64,000 nucleotides of DNA from positions 1,222,156 through 1,286,155 of the forward strand of contig CAJFCJ010000013.1 in assembly GCA_904063045.1 (NCBI GenBank). The letters run 5' to 3'. Position numbers and translations under genes: made by a program. How positions within the stretch are numbered: position 1 is the first letter of the stretch; each line of letters begins with the position of its first letter. Of the stretch, positions 13,801 through 27,868 are shown in pieces. The DNA is from Dimorphilus gyrociliatus. Its lineage: Eukaryota; Annelida; Polychaeta; Dinophilidae. Below the pieces are notes generated by a model that searched no databases, was not told the DNA's origin, and worked only from the letters and a program-made list of their open reading frames with translations.

Positions 13801-15820
13801 ATGAATGAATTTTGGCTTATTTCTGCTCCTGGAGATCCTACATGTCAACAAACTTGGGAACGAATGAACCAACTAACGCATAAGCAACATGGCGTAGCAG
13901 ATAATTTTAAATTTCACATTCCCGATTTGAAAGTAAGCACGTAAAGATAACAATCTAGGTTCAATGTCATTTTTTGTAAAAAATTTTAATATTAAATTAT
14001 GCAATCGCAGGTTGGAACATTAGATGTCTTAGTTGGTCTATCCGATGAATTAGGAAAATTAGATATATTTTGCGAACAGTGAGTAAACTGGCTTTTTGAA
14101 TGGATATTTTTTTTTACAAAAGAACTATTTCTTGTCGTTTTAAATAGAGTAACCAAAAAAATAGCGACCTATTTTGGCGAAGTTCTAGAAGATCAGAAGG
14201 AATATTTAGAAGAAAGATTATTGGCTAATGGATGTTAGTAATAATTTATTCATCTTAAAATTTAATTTATATGCAATATAATGTAATTTAATTTTTCATT
14301 ATGTTCTTATTTTTTTAAAAGTGGATCTTGGAACTTATTTGACAAGATTTCAGTGGGATATGGCAAAATATCCCATCAAGCAGCCTCTAAAGAACATTGC
14401 AGATATTATTGCTAAAGTGCGTTTATTTGTTAAATTAAAAATTATAGGAAAATTTATTGTTATGCGTATTTTTCTATTGTTTTTAGCTGGTCAATCAGAT
14501 CGATACCGATTTGAAGGCAAAGTCTTCGGCCTACAATAGTCTAAAAGGAAATTTAATGTCGTTGGAACGAAAAGCTACGTTAGTAATAATAAAATAATTA
14601 ATAATTCATTCGTTTAATTATTTCTTCTATTTGTTTCTCTTACAATTCTATTTGATTAGTGGTAGTTTATTAACAAGAAATATTGGCGATTTAGTCAAGA
14701 AAACCGACTTTGTTTTGGATTCTGAATACCTTACGACACTTTTAGTTGTCGTTCCAAAGTTTGTTATCTATTTACTTATTATAACTATTCTATATTTTGT
14801 TTTCTTTTTATAAAAACAAAAAAGGGCCAACTACAATATTTGGAATACAAAATACGAGAAATTAAGCGATATGGTAGTGCCTAGATCTACCAAGTAAGTA
14901 TTCTATCATTAGATTTTGCTATTTGTTACAATTCATTTACATTTTGGATTGAAAGAGAAATAAATCTTTATAAATGTTGATAAATTATCGCTATTATTAT
15001 TATTGTTATATTCCTTTTTGTATTAAAAATTACAGTTTGATATTTGAAGATAATGAACACGGATTGTATACGGTCACACTTTTCAAGAAAGTTGTTGATG
15101 AATATAAAGCTCATTGTAGAGAAAATCGGTAAGATTTATTCAATATGAACAATAAGTCTACATTGACAATTGGTTACTTTATGATACAAATCCGTTTCAA
15201 TTGGTCTCTCTCTCTCTCTGATGGTTATTCTGCGTTTAAGTCCGTTTTCTTTTTCTCCTTTTTCGCTAGGTTTATTGTAAGGGATTTCCTTTATAATGAA
15301 GAGGAATTAGCTGCGGGAAAGAATGAGCTGAACAAGTTAGCAACGGACAAGAGAAAACAGCTGGTAGGGGATTCGTTTTTTATATTATACGAATATGTAT
15401 AGAATATTATGTATTGAGTTGTTTTCTTATTTCTTAGGGGCCGCTAGTAAGATGGCTTAGAGTGAATTTTAGCGAGGCTTTCACAGCATGGGTTCACGTT
15501 AAAGCTTTACGAGTATTTGTCGAGTCAGTTCTAAGGTTGCTAATAAGTTGCTCTTATTCCCTTTTATATGCTATTTATTTTTTTTTAGATATGGTTTACC
15601 AGTAAATTTTCAAGCAATACTCGTTCGCCCCTTAAAAAAATCCAATAAAAAGCTAAGGGATTTACTTAATCAGCTTTATCAACATCTTGACAATTCCGCT
15701 TATCCAACTGCTGGTGATGCTCCAGCTTTAGATATTCCAGGATTAGGAGGCATAAATCAGGCCGACTACTATCCGTACGTATGCTATAAGATTAATATAG
15801 ATTTATCTGACTTTAAATAG
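13801..15820 (+). CDS. ATP6V1C1: V-type H+-ATPase V1 subunit C
   Basis: Eleven exons (13801-13932, 14011-14078, 14148-14233, 14322-14416, 14487-14578, 14660-14758, 14825-14893, 15036-15128, 15270-15363, 15438-15535, 15589-15820) sum to 1158 nt, encoding 385 aa; the human protein has 382. Conserved blocks are present in order: [21 protein letters not shown] at the start, [84 protein letters not shown] and the terminal [14 protein letters not shown] (each quoted loosely from the translation). Subunit C joins the V1 stator stalks EG to the Vo a-subunit and controls reversible assembly of the proton pump on endosomes, lysosomes and the plasma membrane. Ten introns are 53-142 bp. The gene is single-copy-like in form and appears intact. 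Confidence 0.95.
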
Positions 15821-16119
15821 CTGGTTTAATTATGTACAAAAAGAAATTGTCTAGATTAAAATATATATATATATATTTACGTGTCGTTTATCATAGTTAA
15901 TGTATCTAGTCAAATAATAATTTAAGCACGTAGAAACTAATGAAATATATATATAGTATATGATAATAAAAAAATTGAGACAAACAACATAAATGTTACA
16001 TCACAGAAGCTTTCCATTCCTGAATACATAAAAATTCCTTTGTTTTCCATATATTGATAGAAAAGTAAAAGTTATTTTAAATAGTATAAATATAAAAAAA
16101 AGAGAAAGATAGATAATAA
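15821..16119. other. Convergent 3' spacer of V-ATPase C and LOXHD1
   Basis: About 300 bp of AT-rich DNA between facing stop codons. It includes a short TA repeat near 15861-15877. No gene is seen. Confidence 0.5.
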
Positions 16120-19100
16120 TTATTCTTGAGGTAACAGTTCTCTCCAAGTTTGACGATCCCCTCTCTTCTTGCTCAACCATTGATTACATGGGAATACTAC
16201 TCTAGATCCAGTAGTTTGTTTGTATACTTCGACCTTGTCTAGGAACCAATCAGTTTTGAAAAATGACGAACCATCATGTTCTATTTTTATTTTGGTTAAA
16301 TCTCCTAAAAAAAGAAAAAGTATTGTTTAAACCTTAATGATTGTGGTATAAGTTAATTTTATACCTAGATCTACGCAGTCGATTGTAAAAGTATCTTTGT
16401 TGCCTTTTTCGAATAGGTTTGTGAATTTTTTTGTTAGTTTTCTTTTGCCGCTATCACCAAACTTTCCAAATATTGTTATAAATACGTTGGAATCAGTAGA
16501 CGCCTGCGGTTCGTCTCCAGTGAATACGTGAATATCATATTTAACGTTTTCCAAAGCTAGAATATAGAAGAGTAATTTGTTTTTTAAATGAAAATGTTAT
16601 TTTTAATATTGCAGTATTGTAGTAGGTTACTTACGAGCTGCAATAGCACCTATGGATCCTTCCTGTTTCTTTTTTAAATTGCACTCAACAGCATATCTCT
16701 TCTTTGGTTTTCTCGTAACTTGAATCCAATCTTTACAAGAGAAGTTGAATTTATCGCCTGTAGTACAATCGGTGATTTTAACGGTATGGCAGAACCATTC
16801 ATTTGTTCGGCCTTCTGCATTTTCGTTGAACCTATCTTCATCTCTTGCATAGGCTCCAACCTTAATTGTTTGAATATCGCCAACACTTTTTATTTTCATT
16901 TCGAACGTTGCAGTTTCTCCTCTCTTGAAACAAGTTTTAGAATCATTCCTCAAGAATATAAGATCAGTATCGCCGCTTGTTCCGCAAAGTATTATCCAGC
17001 AATTGTGCACTATACCGGCATCTTTTTTATCCCCCGTAATAATTTCAAATTCATAAGTGTGTTTTCCCCTCCTCGAAGACTCGGGAGTCCTTGGATTTGA
17101 GCAAGGTATTTCTCGAATGATTTGCTTATCATCGTCAGATTTACTAAGCCATTTATTACAGATAAATTTGTAGGTAAATTTTTCGTTATTATCCATGACT
17201 TCAACATTCTCCAAGTGCCAGCCAGACCCGAAGCCTGAATCATCGTGTTGTATACGTATTTTAAGCAAACTTCCAAGACTGAGCAAGTCGAATGAAAATT
17301 CGTCAGTTTGACCTTTTTGAAAGGGTTTTTGTCCCGATTTTGGTTTCTTTAGTTTTAATTCACCGCTATTTCCTTTTTCACCGAATAGTTCTAACGTAAC
17401 ATTTGCACTGGTTCCGGCGTGCGTTTTATTCGTTGTTTTAATCATAATTGTATAGTTTGTCGATTTTAGTTGAGCTTTACCTCTTAGCAGAGCCACCATA
17501 TCGTGACTCAGTCTACCTTTGGCATTAGGTCCTCTTCCCAGCCATTCATTACATTTAAATACATATTTATCACCCGTTAAAGTATGCAAAACTCTTGCTT
17601 CTTTTAGGAGCCACTCGCTTCTTTCGCCTTTACCATCGACCATAACTCGCATTTTAGTGATTGACGATAAATCTTCCATTTCAAATTTAATTTCGTCTTC
17701 TCTTCCTCTCTCGAATCTGTCGGTTCTCTTCGGAATATGAATAGTTTCCGAACTACATGCCGAACCGAATAGCTGTATAGATACTTGACAATCGCTTCCA
17801 GCTCCACTTTCATCAGCAGTAATTAGAGTCAATTCGTATGGTATTTCTATTAAATAAAGAGAAAAGAATATTATTTATTGTAAGGGGTGAAAAATAAAAC
17901 AGTAAAGTCTGATTAAAAGTCAACCTACTTGGTGAATACGATACAACTGATTTTGAATCTTGATCATCAACATTAAATACTCTTGTAGTTTTTCCGTCGT
18001 CTTTGTCGATAGCAAGCCATTGTTTACATTGGAAAGTGTAAGATTTACCCTTCGTTGGCATATCAACTGTTAGTTGTTCTAGAAACCAGCCACTTCCTGT
18101 TGAAACTCCATCGTGTCCAATCTGTTTAAAAACATTTAATAGGGCTATTTAAATTATCTAAAGATGTAACTGAAGAACACTCAAACCTCGATAGATTTCA
18201 GTTTTCTAATATCTTCCGCATCAATTGAAAAGTTCTCTATGGAACCCGGATTGAATCTATTGTTTTCGGTCTGGAACTCTAGAGGTACTCTACCAGTTTC
18301 TTTCTTCGAGCCCTTTAGATTCACCCAAACATTACTCGAGGTTCCATGATCAAAACTTTTACCAGTTTGTACTTTAATGGTATAAGGGATTGGATTTTCT
18401 GGTATATTCTCCAACTCCTTTCTTCTTACCCTTGGACTCTTACTCGAGTGAGATTCCATACTAAGAGTACTACCCTTTCTGCTTGAGTTAAGGGATGAAT
18501 TACTTGTCAGTTCTCCTGTATAATTCTTTTCTGCAATCTGTCTCCCTAATTTTCCATCTCCTTTCTTTTTAGCAAGCCATCTCTCACAATAGAAGATATA
18601 TTTGTCACCGTGAAATTCATCATTAATTTCAACCCTGTCCAAGAACCAATCAGATCTTAGACCACTATCATCGTGCCTGATAAAGATTTTGAATAATTTT
18701 CCAAGATCCGCATTCTCAATATAAAATTTATCACAGTGATTTCTTTCGAATTTATCAAAATGAGTTTCGGATTTTGTTAACTGCTGCTCTCCACTATCGC
18801 CTTTACTACCATACATGGTTAAAAAGACATTAGCATTTGTTCCAGCACCACTTTGGTCTCCAGTATACACGTCCACAGTATATTTGATCACTAAAAAATA
18901 GAGAAAAAAATTACGATTAATCCTTGTAGGCGATGATCAATTAATTAACAAGGATTAGTAAATAAAATCATAATATCTAACTCGTTAAAGTATCTCTTCT
19001 GGTTAGTTTCTTTTTTTCCAATGCTCCTCTTTTATTCCTCCTCTCCTTGATGACATCCTTCGCAACTAAATCTCTAACAATAGCTCTATCGCCCTTATTC

Positions 19101-22100
19101 TTATCAAACCATTTATCGCATTCGAATATGTAAGTGTCTGAACCCTGAATTATGTTTTTGTTTCGATTATTAATTCATTTAGTTATTATTAATAATATAG
19201 TAAATTAACAAAATATTAATATAAGGGTTTGGGGTATCTATAACAGAATTATACAATGGAAGGTGAGGGATTTAATAAGGGGAAATAGTTTATAAAAATC
19301 ATATACAACTCATGCATGGGTAGATCTCGTTTTCATTACAACAATGATCTTTAAAAATTTGATATTTTTTATTATTATTCTTACCGAAGTGGCTTTTTCA
19401 TCCTTAAATTAATTGTTTTGTAACTTAATAAACTCTTTGAAATGTTTAAATATTTTAATAAAATACTTACACTTCCAGTTGGATTGAGTTTTCTAACTTC
19501 TACCTTTTGTAAATGCCAAGCGGCTCCAATACCAGAATTATCATGACCTATTTGTAATTTTTCTATTTCACCAACATCTTCCAACTGTGTAGTAGTTTGT
19601 CAAAAAGAAAGATATATATATATATACTGTATAAACTATATACAAACATTAATAACAAAATCTTCTTTAGCTCCAGCTTTAAATTTCTTCTTCCTTTCCC
19701 TTTTATCAAGGCATAAACTAACTTGTTTTGTACAGGTATCTTGTCCAAAGAGCTTCACAAAAACATCAGCATCCGTACCAGCTCCAATTTTATCCGTTGT
19801 ATAAATAGTAAAGTTATACGGTATACCTGAATAAGAGAATAAAGGTAGATATAGTATAGCATTTATTGTAATATCAATGTTATATTGGTACATTTTTCAT
19901 TATTATATAGCACTGTTAGACTATTACATTATATAATGTATATAAATAATGCGAAAAACACATGAATACTTTCATTAGTTTGAAAAGTATATATACAATA
20001 AATACATAACAATATATTGTCTAATTATGAATGACTATAGACTACAGTTTAGTTACAGTATACTACATAAACAAAATACGAAAAGGTTTACTATCAATAG
20101 TTTATTATTTATACTTTTCTATATATTTTGTCAATTGTCTTTTATCAGCAGTATGTTTCTAACTAGATTGCATTGTTAAAACTAATTAACTATTGTTGGT
20201 TTTCCAAGTAAGCATCTGTAAGCAGGGTGATTACCAGTTTCTCAGAACTTTAGCGTATAGTTAAATATAGCATTTGATAAATGGCAAACTAGTTTTATAA
20301 TTGACGTGTTATGTGACTATAGAGTTTTAAACTGCAAACTTTTCACTATTTTTGTGAAAAGGGAGCTGAAGATAGGGTGAGAAAATGAGCTTTTTTATAT
20401 TTATTAACTATTACAACTTAATTTACCTTTTACCCCGTCTTCGAGTTGAAAAAAAAACATTGATTATCTTGTCTATAAAAGGATGTTTCCTAATAAGGGA
20501 AAGCTTTTTGTTTTTTAAAAAAAATGGGAAAAGAAAAGACAGAAAAGGCTAAAAGGATTTAAGAACAATAAACAAATAGATATAAAGGAAAATACAATAG
20601 ATATCTCACATTTTTCATAGGTTTCAGTCGCATCCTCGTGAGGATATAGATCTCTCTCTATCAATCCGTCTTCTTTACCCTTAGCCAACCATCTAAAGAA
20701 GAAGAATTTTATATATTATATATTAGATATCGGTAATTTAAAAAAAATGGATGTAGTTTAGTTCTTACTTTCCGCATGGGAAGATGTAATTTCGTCCTTC
20801 AGATGGACATTCAATTTCAACTTTATCCAGAAACCAGTCTGATGATAAATTCTTATCATCGTGTCCAATTCTACAAGAGAAGATAAAATACATGAGCACA
20901 TCAGAAAATGAGTGGTTAACTAATTATCGACCTTAGTTTCTGTAAGGTTCCTAAACCAACGGCTTCTATTTGAAACTTGTCAACTTGGTCTCTTTCAAAT
21001 TTGTTACTATAGGTCAATGAGTGCTTTAAAGGTATTGGTCCAATACTATCATCCTATTGTCAGATGGAGAAGATGATTAATAAAATTAAAATAATATATA
21101 ACGAGTCTTACTTTGCCAAATAAATATACGTAGACGTTTGCATCGGTTCCTGCTTTAAACACGTTACCGGTATAGACATTCAATGTATAAATAGTTTTAG
21201 CCTTGGCTATTTCGGCTGCTATAATACTAAGAGATTTACTCTTTGTTATCTCATCTTTCAAAGAACGGTCAACAGGAACGAGCTCCCTGCAAAGAAGACC
21301 ATCCCCTTCTTTTGTAGATAACCAATTCTGGCATGGAAAATAGACAATTTCTCTTCTCTTTGGATCTTCTACTTCTATATGACCTAGAAACCAGGAAGAT
21401 CCTATACCTTTATTGTCGTGTCTGATTTTTGCTTTTGAAAGTCGGCCAATGTCGGGGAAAGTCAAGTTAAAAACGTCCTCTTGATTTTGCTCGAATTTAT
21501 CAAAATTTTGGGACTTTGAGAGGTGAATCTCACCACTATCACCCATATCTCCGGTAAGACTAAGGTAAACATTCGCATTAGTTCCCGCCCCACTTACATC
21601 GGCAGTAAAGACGATAACTCGATAATCGAGTTCTGTGAACAAGATAAAGATTTGCACAGTTCAATACATTCTTTAATTTAAGAAGATCAAATGACAAACT
21701 ACTCACCTTTAAGGCCCTCCCTAAGAGGTTTACCGTCCTGAGTTGTTGGTAAAAGTGTTCTGACAATCTTTTTATCATCTTCATCTTTGGCAAACCATTT
21801 CTGACAAACAAACCAATATTCCTCAATTTTATCTATTTCCCCAGCCCCAAAGGCTTCTATCTTTTCAATAGTTTTCCTTCGTCGTCTTTCCATAATACGT
21901 TCGTCAACTCTTTCCTCCTCTTCATCGTTATCCTCTTCTGGAGCGTCGCAACGACCAATCTTTCTGAGCGAAGGTTTCTTTTTCAACTTTCTCCGACCAG
22001 CAACCAGAGAGCTTTTTATTATAACCAATTTTTCCATATACCATCCAGCTCCTCGACCTGTTCCATCATGGCCGATACGAATTTTTAATATTTTACCAAC

Positions 22101-25100
22101 ATCCGGCGCATAAATCTATTGTTAACAAAAGACCAATTATAAATAATGAATTTTTATTGATTAGAAATCAATAGTTAATTACTTTAAAAGTATCTAATTG
22201 ATTTCTTTCAAAGTTGTCAGTTTTATTCCTTAGGGGAATTTCTTCAGTTTTACCAGATTCCCCATACATTTGAAGGAAAACATTAGCATCGGTACCGCCG
22301 CCCATTTTGTCTCCAGTCCATACTTTGATTTCGTGAGGAATTTCTGGAAACGTATCAATAGATTATAAATAAATTCGATATAATTGTCTTTTTGTTTTTA
22401 CTTATGTCTCCTTCAAGATAATCCGTAGGATTCATTTCGATTTCTATTAGACCATCCCCTTCCGATTTGTCTAGCCAGCGGTGACAGGCAAATCTATACA
22501 TTTCACCTCTAGATGGAACGTCAATTGATACGTCGTCAAGAAACCAACCAGAACCTGGATTACTACCGTCATGTCCTATTCTTAACATTTTTATCTAATT
22601 TGAATTGAAATGGAATGATTAATCATTCAAGGAACAAGACAATTTAAGGTAAAATTTTTTTACTTTTCCAATATCAGATGCTTCTAGTTTGAAGACATCA
22701 GTCCGCCCACGTTCAAATTTATTTGATGTATTATCGGAATATTTTAGCGTTAATTCATCAGTGTCAGATTTTTCACCAAATAATTTCAAATGAACATTAG
22801 CATCAGTGCCTGCACCAGATTTATTTCCAGTTTTTACTGATACGATATACGTCGTTGCTATAGTAATAACAAATAATGAGAAAAGTTAATTGCGAAACTA
22901 TAGAAAATACAATTGACAACTAACTCTGCAATGCACTAGATCCGCCAGGCATAATGACTCTTTCAATTAATCCATCATCTTCGCCCTTGTCGAACCATCT
23001 GTTTGATAAAAAACAAAGATATTAAGTACTTTTAATTAAATATTATTAATAATAAAGAAAATTTACCGTTGAACGTCGAAAGTTTCTTTATTTTTAGAAT
23101 TACTTAAATCTTCAATAACAACTTTATCCAAGAACCACCCAGCACCAAAGTTGGCTCCATCGTGTCCTATTTTAATACATTTAATCTTTCTCAAGTCAAC
23201 AGCCTCTATAATAAATTCATCCGTCTGTTGACAATTAAACAAATGAAAATGATAAAATGATAAAATAACAATAACAAAATCATATTTATCTTACGTTTCC
23301 CCTCTCAAATTTGTTTCTATTCGTTTTGGAATTTCTTAAGAATCTATTTCCAGTGTCACCCTGTTCGCCGTAGATGTTAATGTAGACATTTGCATCTGTA
23401 CCAGCTTTTCTCTTATTTCCAGTAATAATTTGAACTTTGTATTTTTTTACTGAAAATTAAAATATTATATAAATTTATATGAATATGAGAAAAGTACGAA
23501 AAGCGCAATTAAAAGATTCGAACATTGTTGAACTTTTTTAACTAGTTCTCCTTCTGCCGGTAATTCCCTAATTATTTCGTAATCGTCTTCGTCCGTTGCA
23601 AGCCATCTTTGGCAGTTGAAGAGGTATATTTTGCCATTTGGAGAAATAAGATCAATCTAAAGAATTTTATAACTAGTTTTTTATCATTAATCTTTTTAAA
23701 GAATTGAATAAACCTTATCTAAATGCCATCCCGCTGCTGGATTTGAATTATCGTGCCATATTCTTAGTTTATAAGGTGTTCCAACTGCAGATGCGTGAAT
23801 CTTAAACGAATCTGTTTCTCCAGCCTCAAAATTATTGCCTCTATTATCCAGAGTAATGTCATCAGTTTTTTTATATACTCCATCTTTATTTTTTCCGTAT
23901 AAGACCATTTTAACATTGGCATCGGTTCCTGCTCCAGAAATATTTGAAGTAGTAACATTAACAACCCAAGTTTTTTGTTTATCTTTAATTTTTCTCATAG
24001 AAGTATTTTCAAACAACGTTCTCTCAATAAGACCGTCTCCTTCATCGGTTGCCAACCATTTATCGCACAGAAAAAATTGTTCAATACCAGTTGCCGGACA
24101 AAATATTACAACTCTATCAAGAAACCATCCAGAGCCTGGACCAGAGTCATCATGACCAATTTCAATTTTCGAAATAGGACTTAAGTTTTCATTTATATCG
24201 AATTCTAGTAAGTCGGTTCGTCCTCTCTAAGTAAAAATAAAGAAAACATTAAAGAAGTATATTTTAAAAGAATTTTAATAAATACATCAAATTTTCCATT
24301 ATCCAACCAAACTTTTCCGCTGGTTTGGTTCTTACTTCCGTGCATTATAATATAAACTCTTGCCGATGTTCCAGCCGATTCAACATTTCCTGTAATCACT
24401 TTCAAATGATAAGAAATACCCGGCAAGTTGCCAACTGCTCCCACATTATGAATAAGATCTCGGGAAATTAGACCATCATCTTCATCCCTAGCTAGCCATT
24501 TGTTACAGGGGAAATCGTAAACTCTATCGTGTTTAATATCGTCGACAATAATCTTTAATTTTTAACAAAGATATTATTAAAAAACAATCACCTAATGCAA
24601 TTAATTTCTATACCTTTTCCAAATACCATCCAGGACCCAGACCAGAGTTGTCGTGTCCAATATGAACTCGTTTAAGGTTACCCAAAGACGGGCATTCGAT
24701 AGTAATCTCATTTTTACTATTTAAAAAGAAGTAATTAAAACGGAAAGATAAAAAAGAGAGAAATAAAACAAATGAACGAACCTTCCTGATTTAAAACTGG
24801 ATCCTAATTTATGTTCACCAGAATCACCTGATTCCCCAAAAATTGTCGCATATACATTGGCGCTTGTGCCAGATCCACTCTTCGAACCAGTAAGCACAGA
24901 TATCTTATATTTTTGTCCTAGAAATGAGACAAGAAAAAGACGTATTTAAACTGCATGCTTCAACTCCATTTAAAATGATATTATCAGTTTTAGGTGATAC
25001 GTTAATGTTATAATAATGATATAATAAAGATATCTAGGTGATATCGTGATATGCATTATATCTTATTAGTAGAACTTACGACTTTTTCCCTCTGGTTAAT

Positions 25101-27325
25101 TATGTATAATTTATATTGATTAAATAACCGCTACACAATAGAATATTAATTAGAGCTTGATCTATTAATATACCTGAAACAACTTTAGATGGGTCCAGTG
25201 TTCCAACTAAATCTCTTGATATCCTTCCATCGCCTTCATCTTTCGCTAACCATTTTCCGCAAGGGAAATAATATCGCCACCTTTTATTCTTTAGATCTGT
25301 TACGACAACTCTCTCTAGAAACCATCCAGGTCCTAGGCCCGTATTGTCGTGTTCGATACTGTTGTTTAGGAAGACAAAACAAAGCATATTAAATACGTCA
25401 GAATATTTAACAGTAGTAGCTGGAGGGAGTGGAAAGAAAGAAAAAAGGGAAAATAGGAAAAGACCTTTCTCTTAAAGAAATATCACGTTTAATTAAAATT
25501 TTATTTAGTAAGATTTTTACTCTAATATAACAAGTAAAAAAACATATATACGTGTATAGTTTCATTTTATCCAGGTTAATTAAAAAAAATAACATACCGT
25601 ATTTTGTCAATTGGACCAACGCAATTTGATTTAACAATAAAAACATCGCTTTTATTCCTTTCGAACGTATCTCCTATATTATTTCTCAATTGTATCTTAG
25701 GTGAGATACCATGTTTTCCATAAAAAGTAACAAATACTTTAGCATTTGTTCCTCCATTAAGTTTATCTCCAGTAACAGTTACAATCTCATACTCTGTAAA
25801 TTATAGATTCATTAGTCGTTAATGGTTTATTATTATTCTTTCTTTATTTTTATTGCAAAATGATAAATTTTTTACCTGTTCTTGAGTATTGTCTTACAAA
25901 CAACTCTCTACTTAATTTTCCATCACCTTCAAATAGGGATAGCCAATTTTTACAAATACATATCCATGTTTTTCCATTAGCTGTATTAGTTATTTCGATT
26001 TGTTCTAGAAACCAGCTTTCTTCTTTTGTAATTCCGTCATGCTACAATATTAATAGTAATAATAATGTATATTACACGATTATAGTAAAATAATTACCTC
26101 AATTATTATAGATGTTAAATCTCCAATATCATTTCCTCTCATCTTAAAAGTATTTGTACTTCCACGTTCAAAGACAAATCTCTTTCCAGGCCTATTTTTG
26201 ATTTTCTTCGATAATCTCTTCCTAGGTAGCTTTGCCTTGGTACCTTTTAACCTTATAAAAACCTAAATAGCAAAATTCAAAAGGAATTAAGTTAAATCTT
26301 ATTCAAATAATAGGTCAATATACTTTGGATTTTGTTTCTGCATTTTTCCTATTTCCGGTTAAAACTGTAATTTTGTACAGGACGTCATGTTTCTTTTTAC
26401 CAGTCGTATTCCTAGCAGCTAATCTAGATGTTAAAGATTTTCTTATTCTACTGGATGATGTACTTGCGCTATTAGGTCGACTTGGCTGTTTATAATATTC
26501 AATATAAAATATAAAATAAGAAATTTTCATACAACTTTACTCACCACATGACCAAGAAACTTTTTAGTAAAAAAATCATGTAAATGAGGATCATGAAGAG
26601 AACTATAGGACGGAATATCAGCCCTGAGTCCATTAGCGGAAGGATAACCTCTATAATCGAAAACGCTATCGTTTTCCAAGAGTCTCGCTATTATAGATAA
26701 TGTAAAGTAGTTAATTATTTATGTATAACTCTTTACTTTATTAAATAATACGTACGAGCGAATGGAGCATTTCGGCTTATCTTAGTCTCGCTAGCATTAC
26801 GATGACTTAGATCCAAAGCACTAACATTGTAACTTCTATTGACTTTATGTTGTTTTGGATATGGCCATTGACAAGCGGAAGACGACTTACCAGCTATTTT
26901 GTGATAATAAAAAATGATTTAAATCTTATCGTTTATATAGTTCTTTTTCAGTGGACTTATTGTTTGATTATGATTTGAATATGATAATATAGGCCTTAAT
27001 GGCCCTATAGGCAAATATTTCTTATGGCTACAAAATTAAAGTGTATATAACTCTATGTTAAATGCTTAGGATTAAGCGAATTTTTAAATAATTAATATAT
27101 ATCTTGTGTATCAAATTTAATCGTTTTCTTCGAAAGTCTACTATAATTTCTTTAACAAAGCTTACCAGAATTGTATGAAGGTATTTTATGAGTAGGTGGT
27201 TCATAGTTTACTGCAAAAGGTGCTCTAGGTTCCCTAAATTCCAACTGTCTTCCAGGATAGGACGACTTTCTTGGGAAATGTAAAGCTTGACGAACCCCCT
27301 CTGAATTACTTATGGGGGCTTGCAT
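16120..27325 (-). CDS. LOXHD1: LOXHD1 orthologue, protein of tandem PLAT/LH2 domains
   Basis: Dozens of short exons run from ATG 27325 ([10 protein letters not shown]) to TAA 16120. A non-repetitive N-terminal region of about 170 residues is followed by 17 PLAT domains of roughly 110-120 residues. Each begins near a [10 protein letters not shown] strand and ends near a CxxWLAxxxGDG strand. Approximate positions, N to C: 26390-25890, 25797-25190, 24915-24460, 24420-24020, 23990-23590, 23450-22960, 22860-22440, 22340-21760, 21630-21290, 21200-20660, 19830-19060, 18890-18560, 18380-17980, 17845-17500, 17455-17110, 17055-16710, 16545-16150. Most keep the IxHDxSGxGxxW motif; repeats 14 and 16 do not. 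Repeat 8 carries an acidic/basic insert ([23 protein letters not shown]). The second repeat is the one closest to the first repeat of vertebrate LOXHD1. PLAT domains bind lipids and proteins; vertebrate LOXHD1 is needed in cochlear hair cells. Expected size is about 2200-2300 aa. Confidence 0.92.
19894..20612 (-). other. Longer LOXHD1 intron between PLAT repeats 10 and 11
   Basis: Repeat 10 ends at a donor after ..TYEKC (near 20610) and repeat 11 starts with [10 protein letters not shown] after an acceptor near 19829. The intron of about 780 bp is AT-rich, with no coding signal that I can see. The join gives TGT (Cys) across the splice and keeps the frame. Confidence 0.6.
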
Positions 27326-27868
27326 TCTCCAGATTTTTCCTTAGTCGGCAATTTCGTTCAATATTATCCTATATGTTGAGCGATATTAAGTTTCCTTACT
27401 TATTCTTAATATATCAAAAATTTGTAGTCACAAATACAGCTTTAATGATGAAAAAATATTAGTATAAGCGTTATCCGTTAGCTCCGATACTAATTATTCC
27501 CGTTTCTATAGAGAATTAAAATAATAATAATTCCTGGAAACTTTGTAATTTAAATTTGTTTATCGGTTGCTTGGATCCGATTTCGGAATTTCATCATTGA
27601 ACATTTTTCAACCAATTAGAATTAAAGAATTTTTGAAAAATATGCTTTTGTTTTATAATTAGTATATCATTAAAATATTCACCCGTATGATATTTTTTAA
27701 TAAATGCGAAAACTACTTTTAAGGTTGTTTACTTCCGGTTTCTCTTTGACGGACATTGTTCGAAGAAAAAAGCACATGTCAAAGCTATGAAATGATAAAA
27801 AAAAAATCCTGACATATTTTATAAGTTAAATTAATTAAGGATATATAATTCTTAGTGTAATAAACATA
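27326..27868. promoter_or_regulatory. Divergent promoter region of LOXHD1 and MTO1
   Basis: This 543 bp region lies between start codons on opposite strands. It is AT-rich with no clear TATA box or known element. LOXHD1 may have a further untranslated exon here, but I cannot show one. Confidence 0.35.

Noticed and set aside
16720-17100. 126-codon open frame antisense to LOXHD1
   Set aside because: It lies opposite an exon whose minus-strand translation is clearly two PLAT repeats; it is a shadow of that exon.
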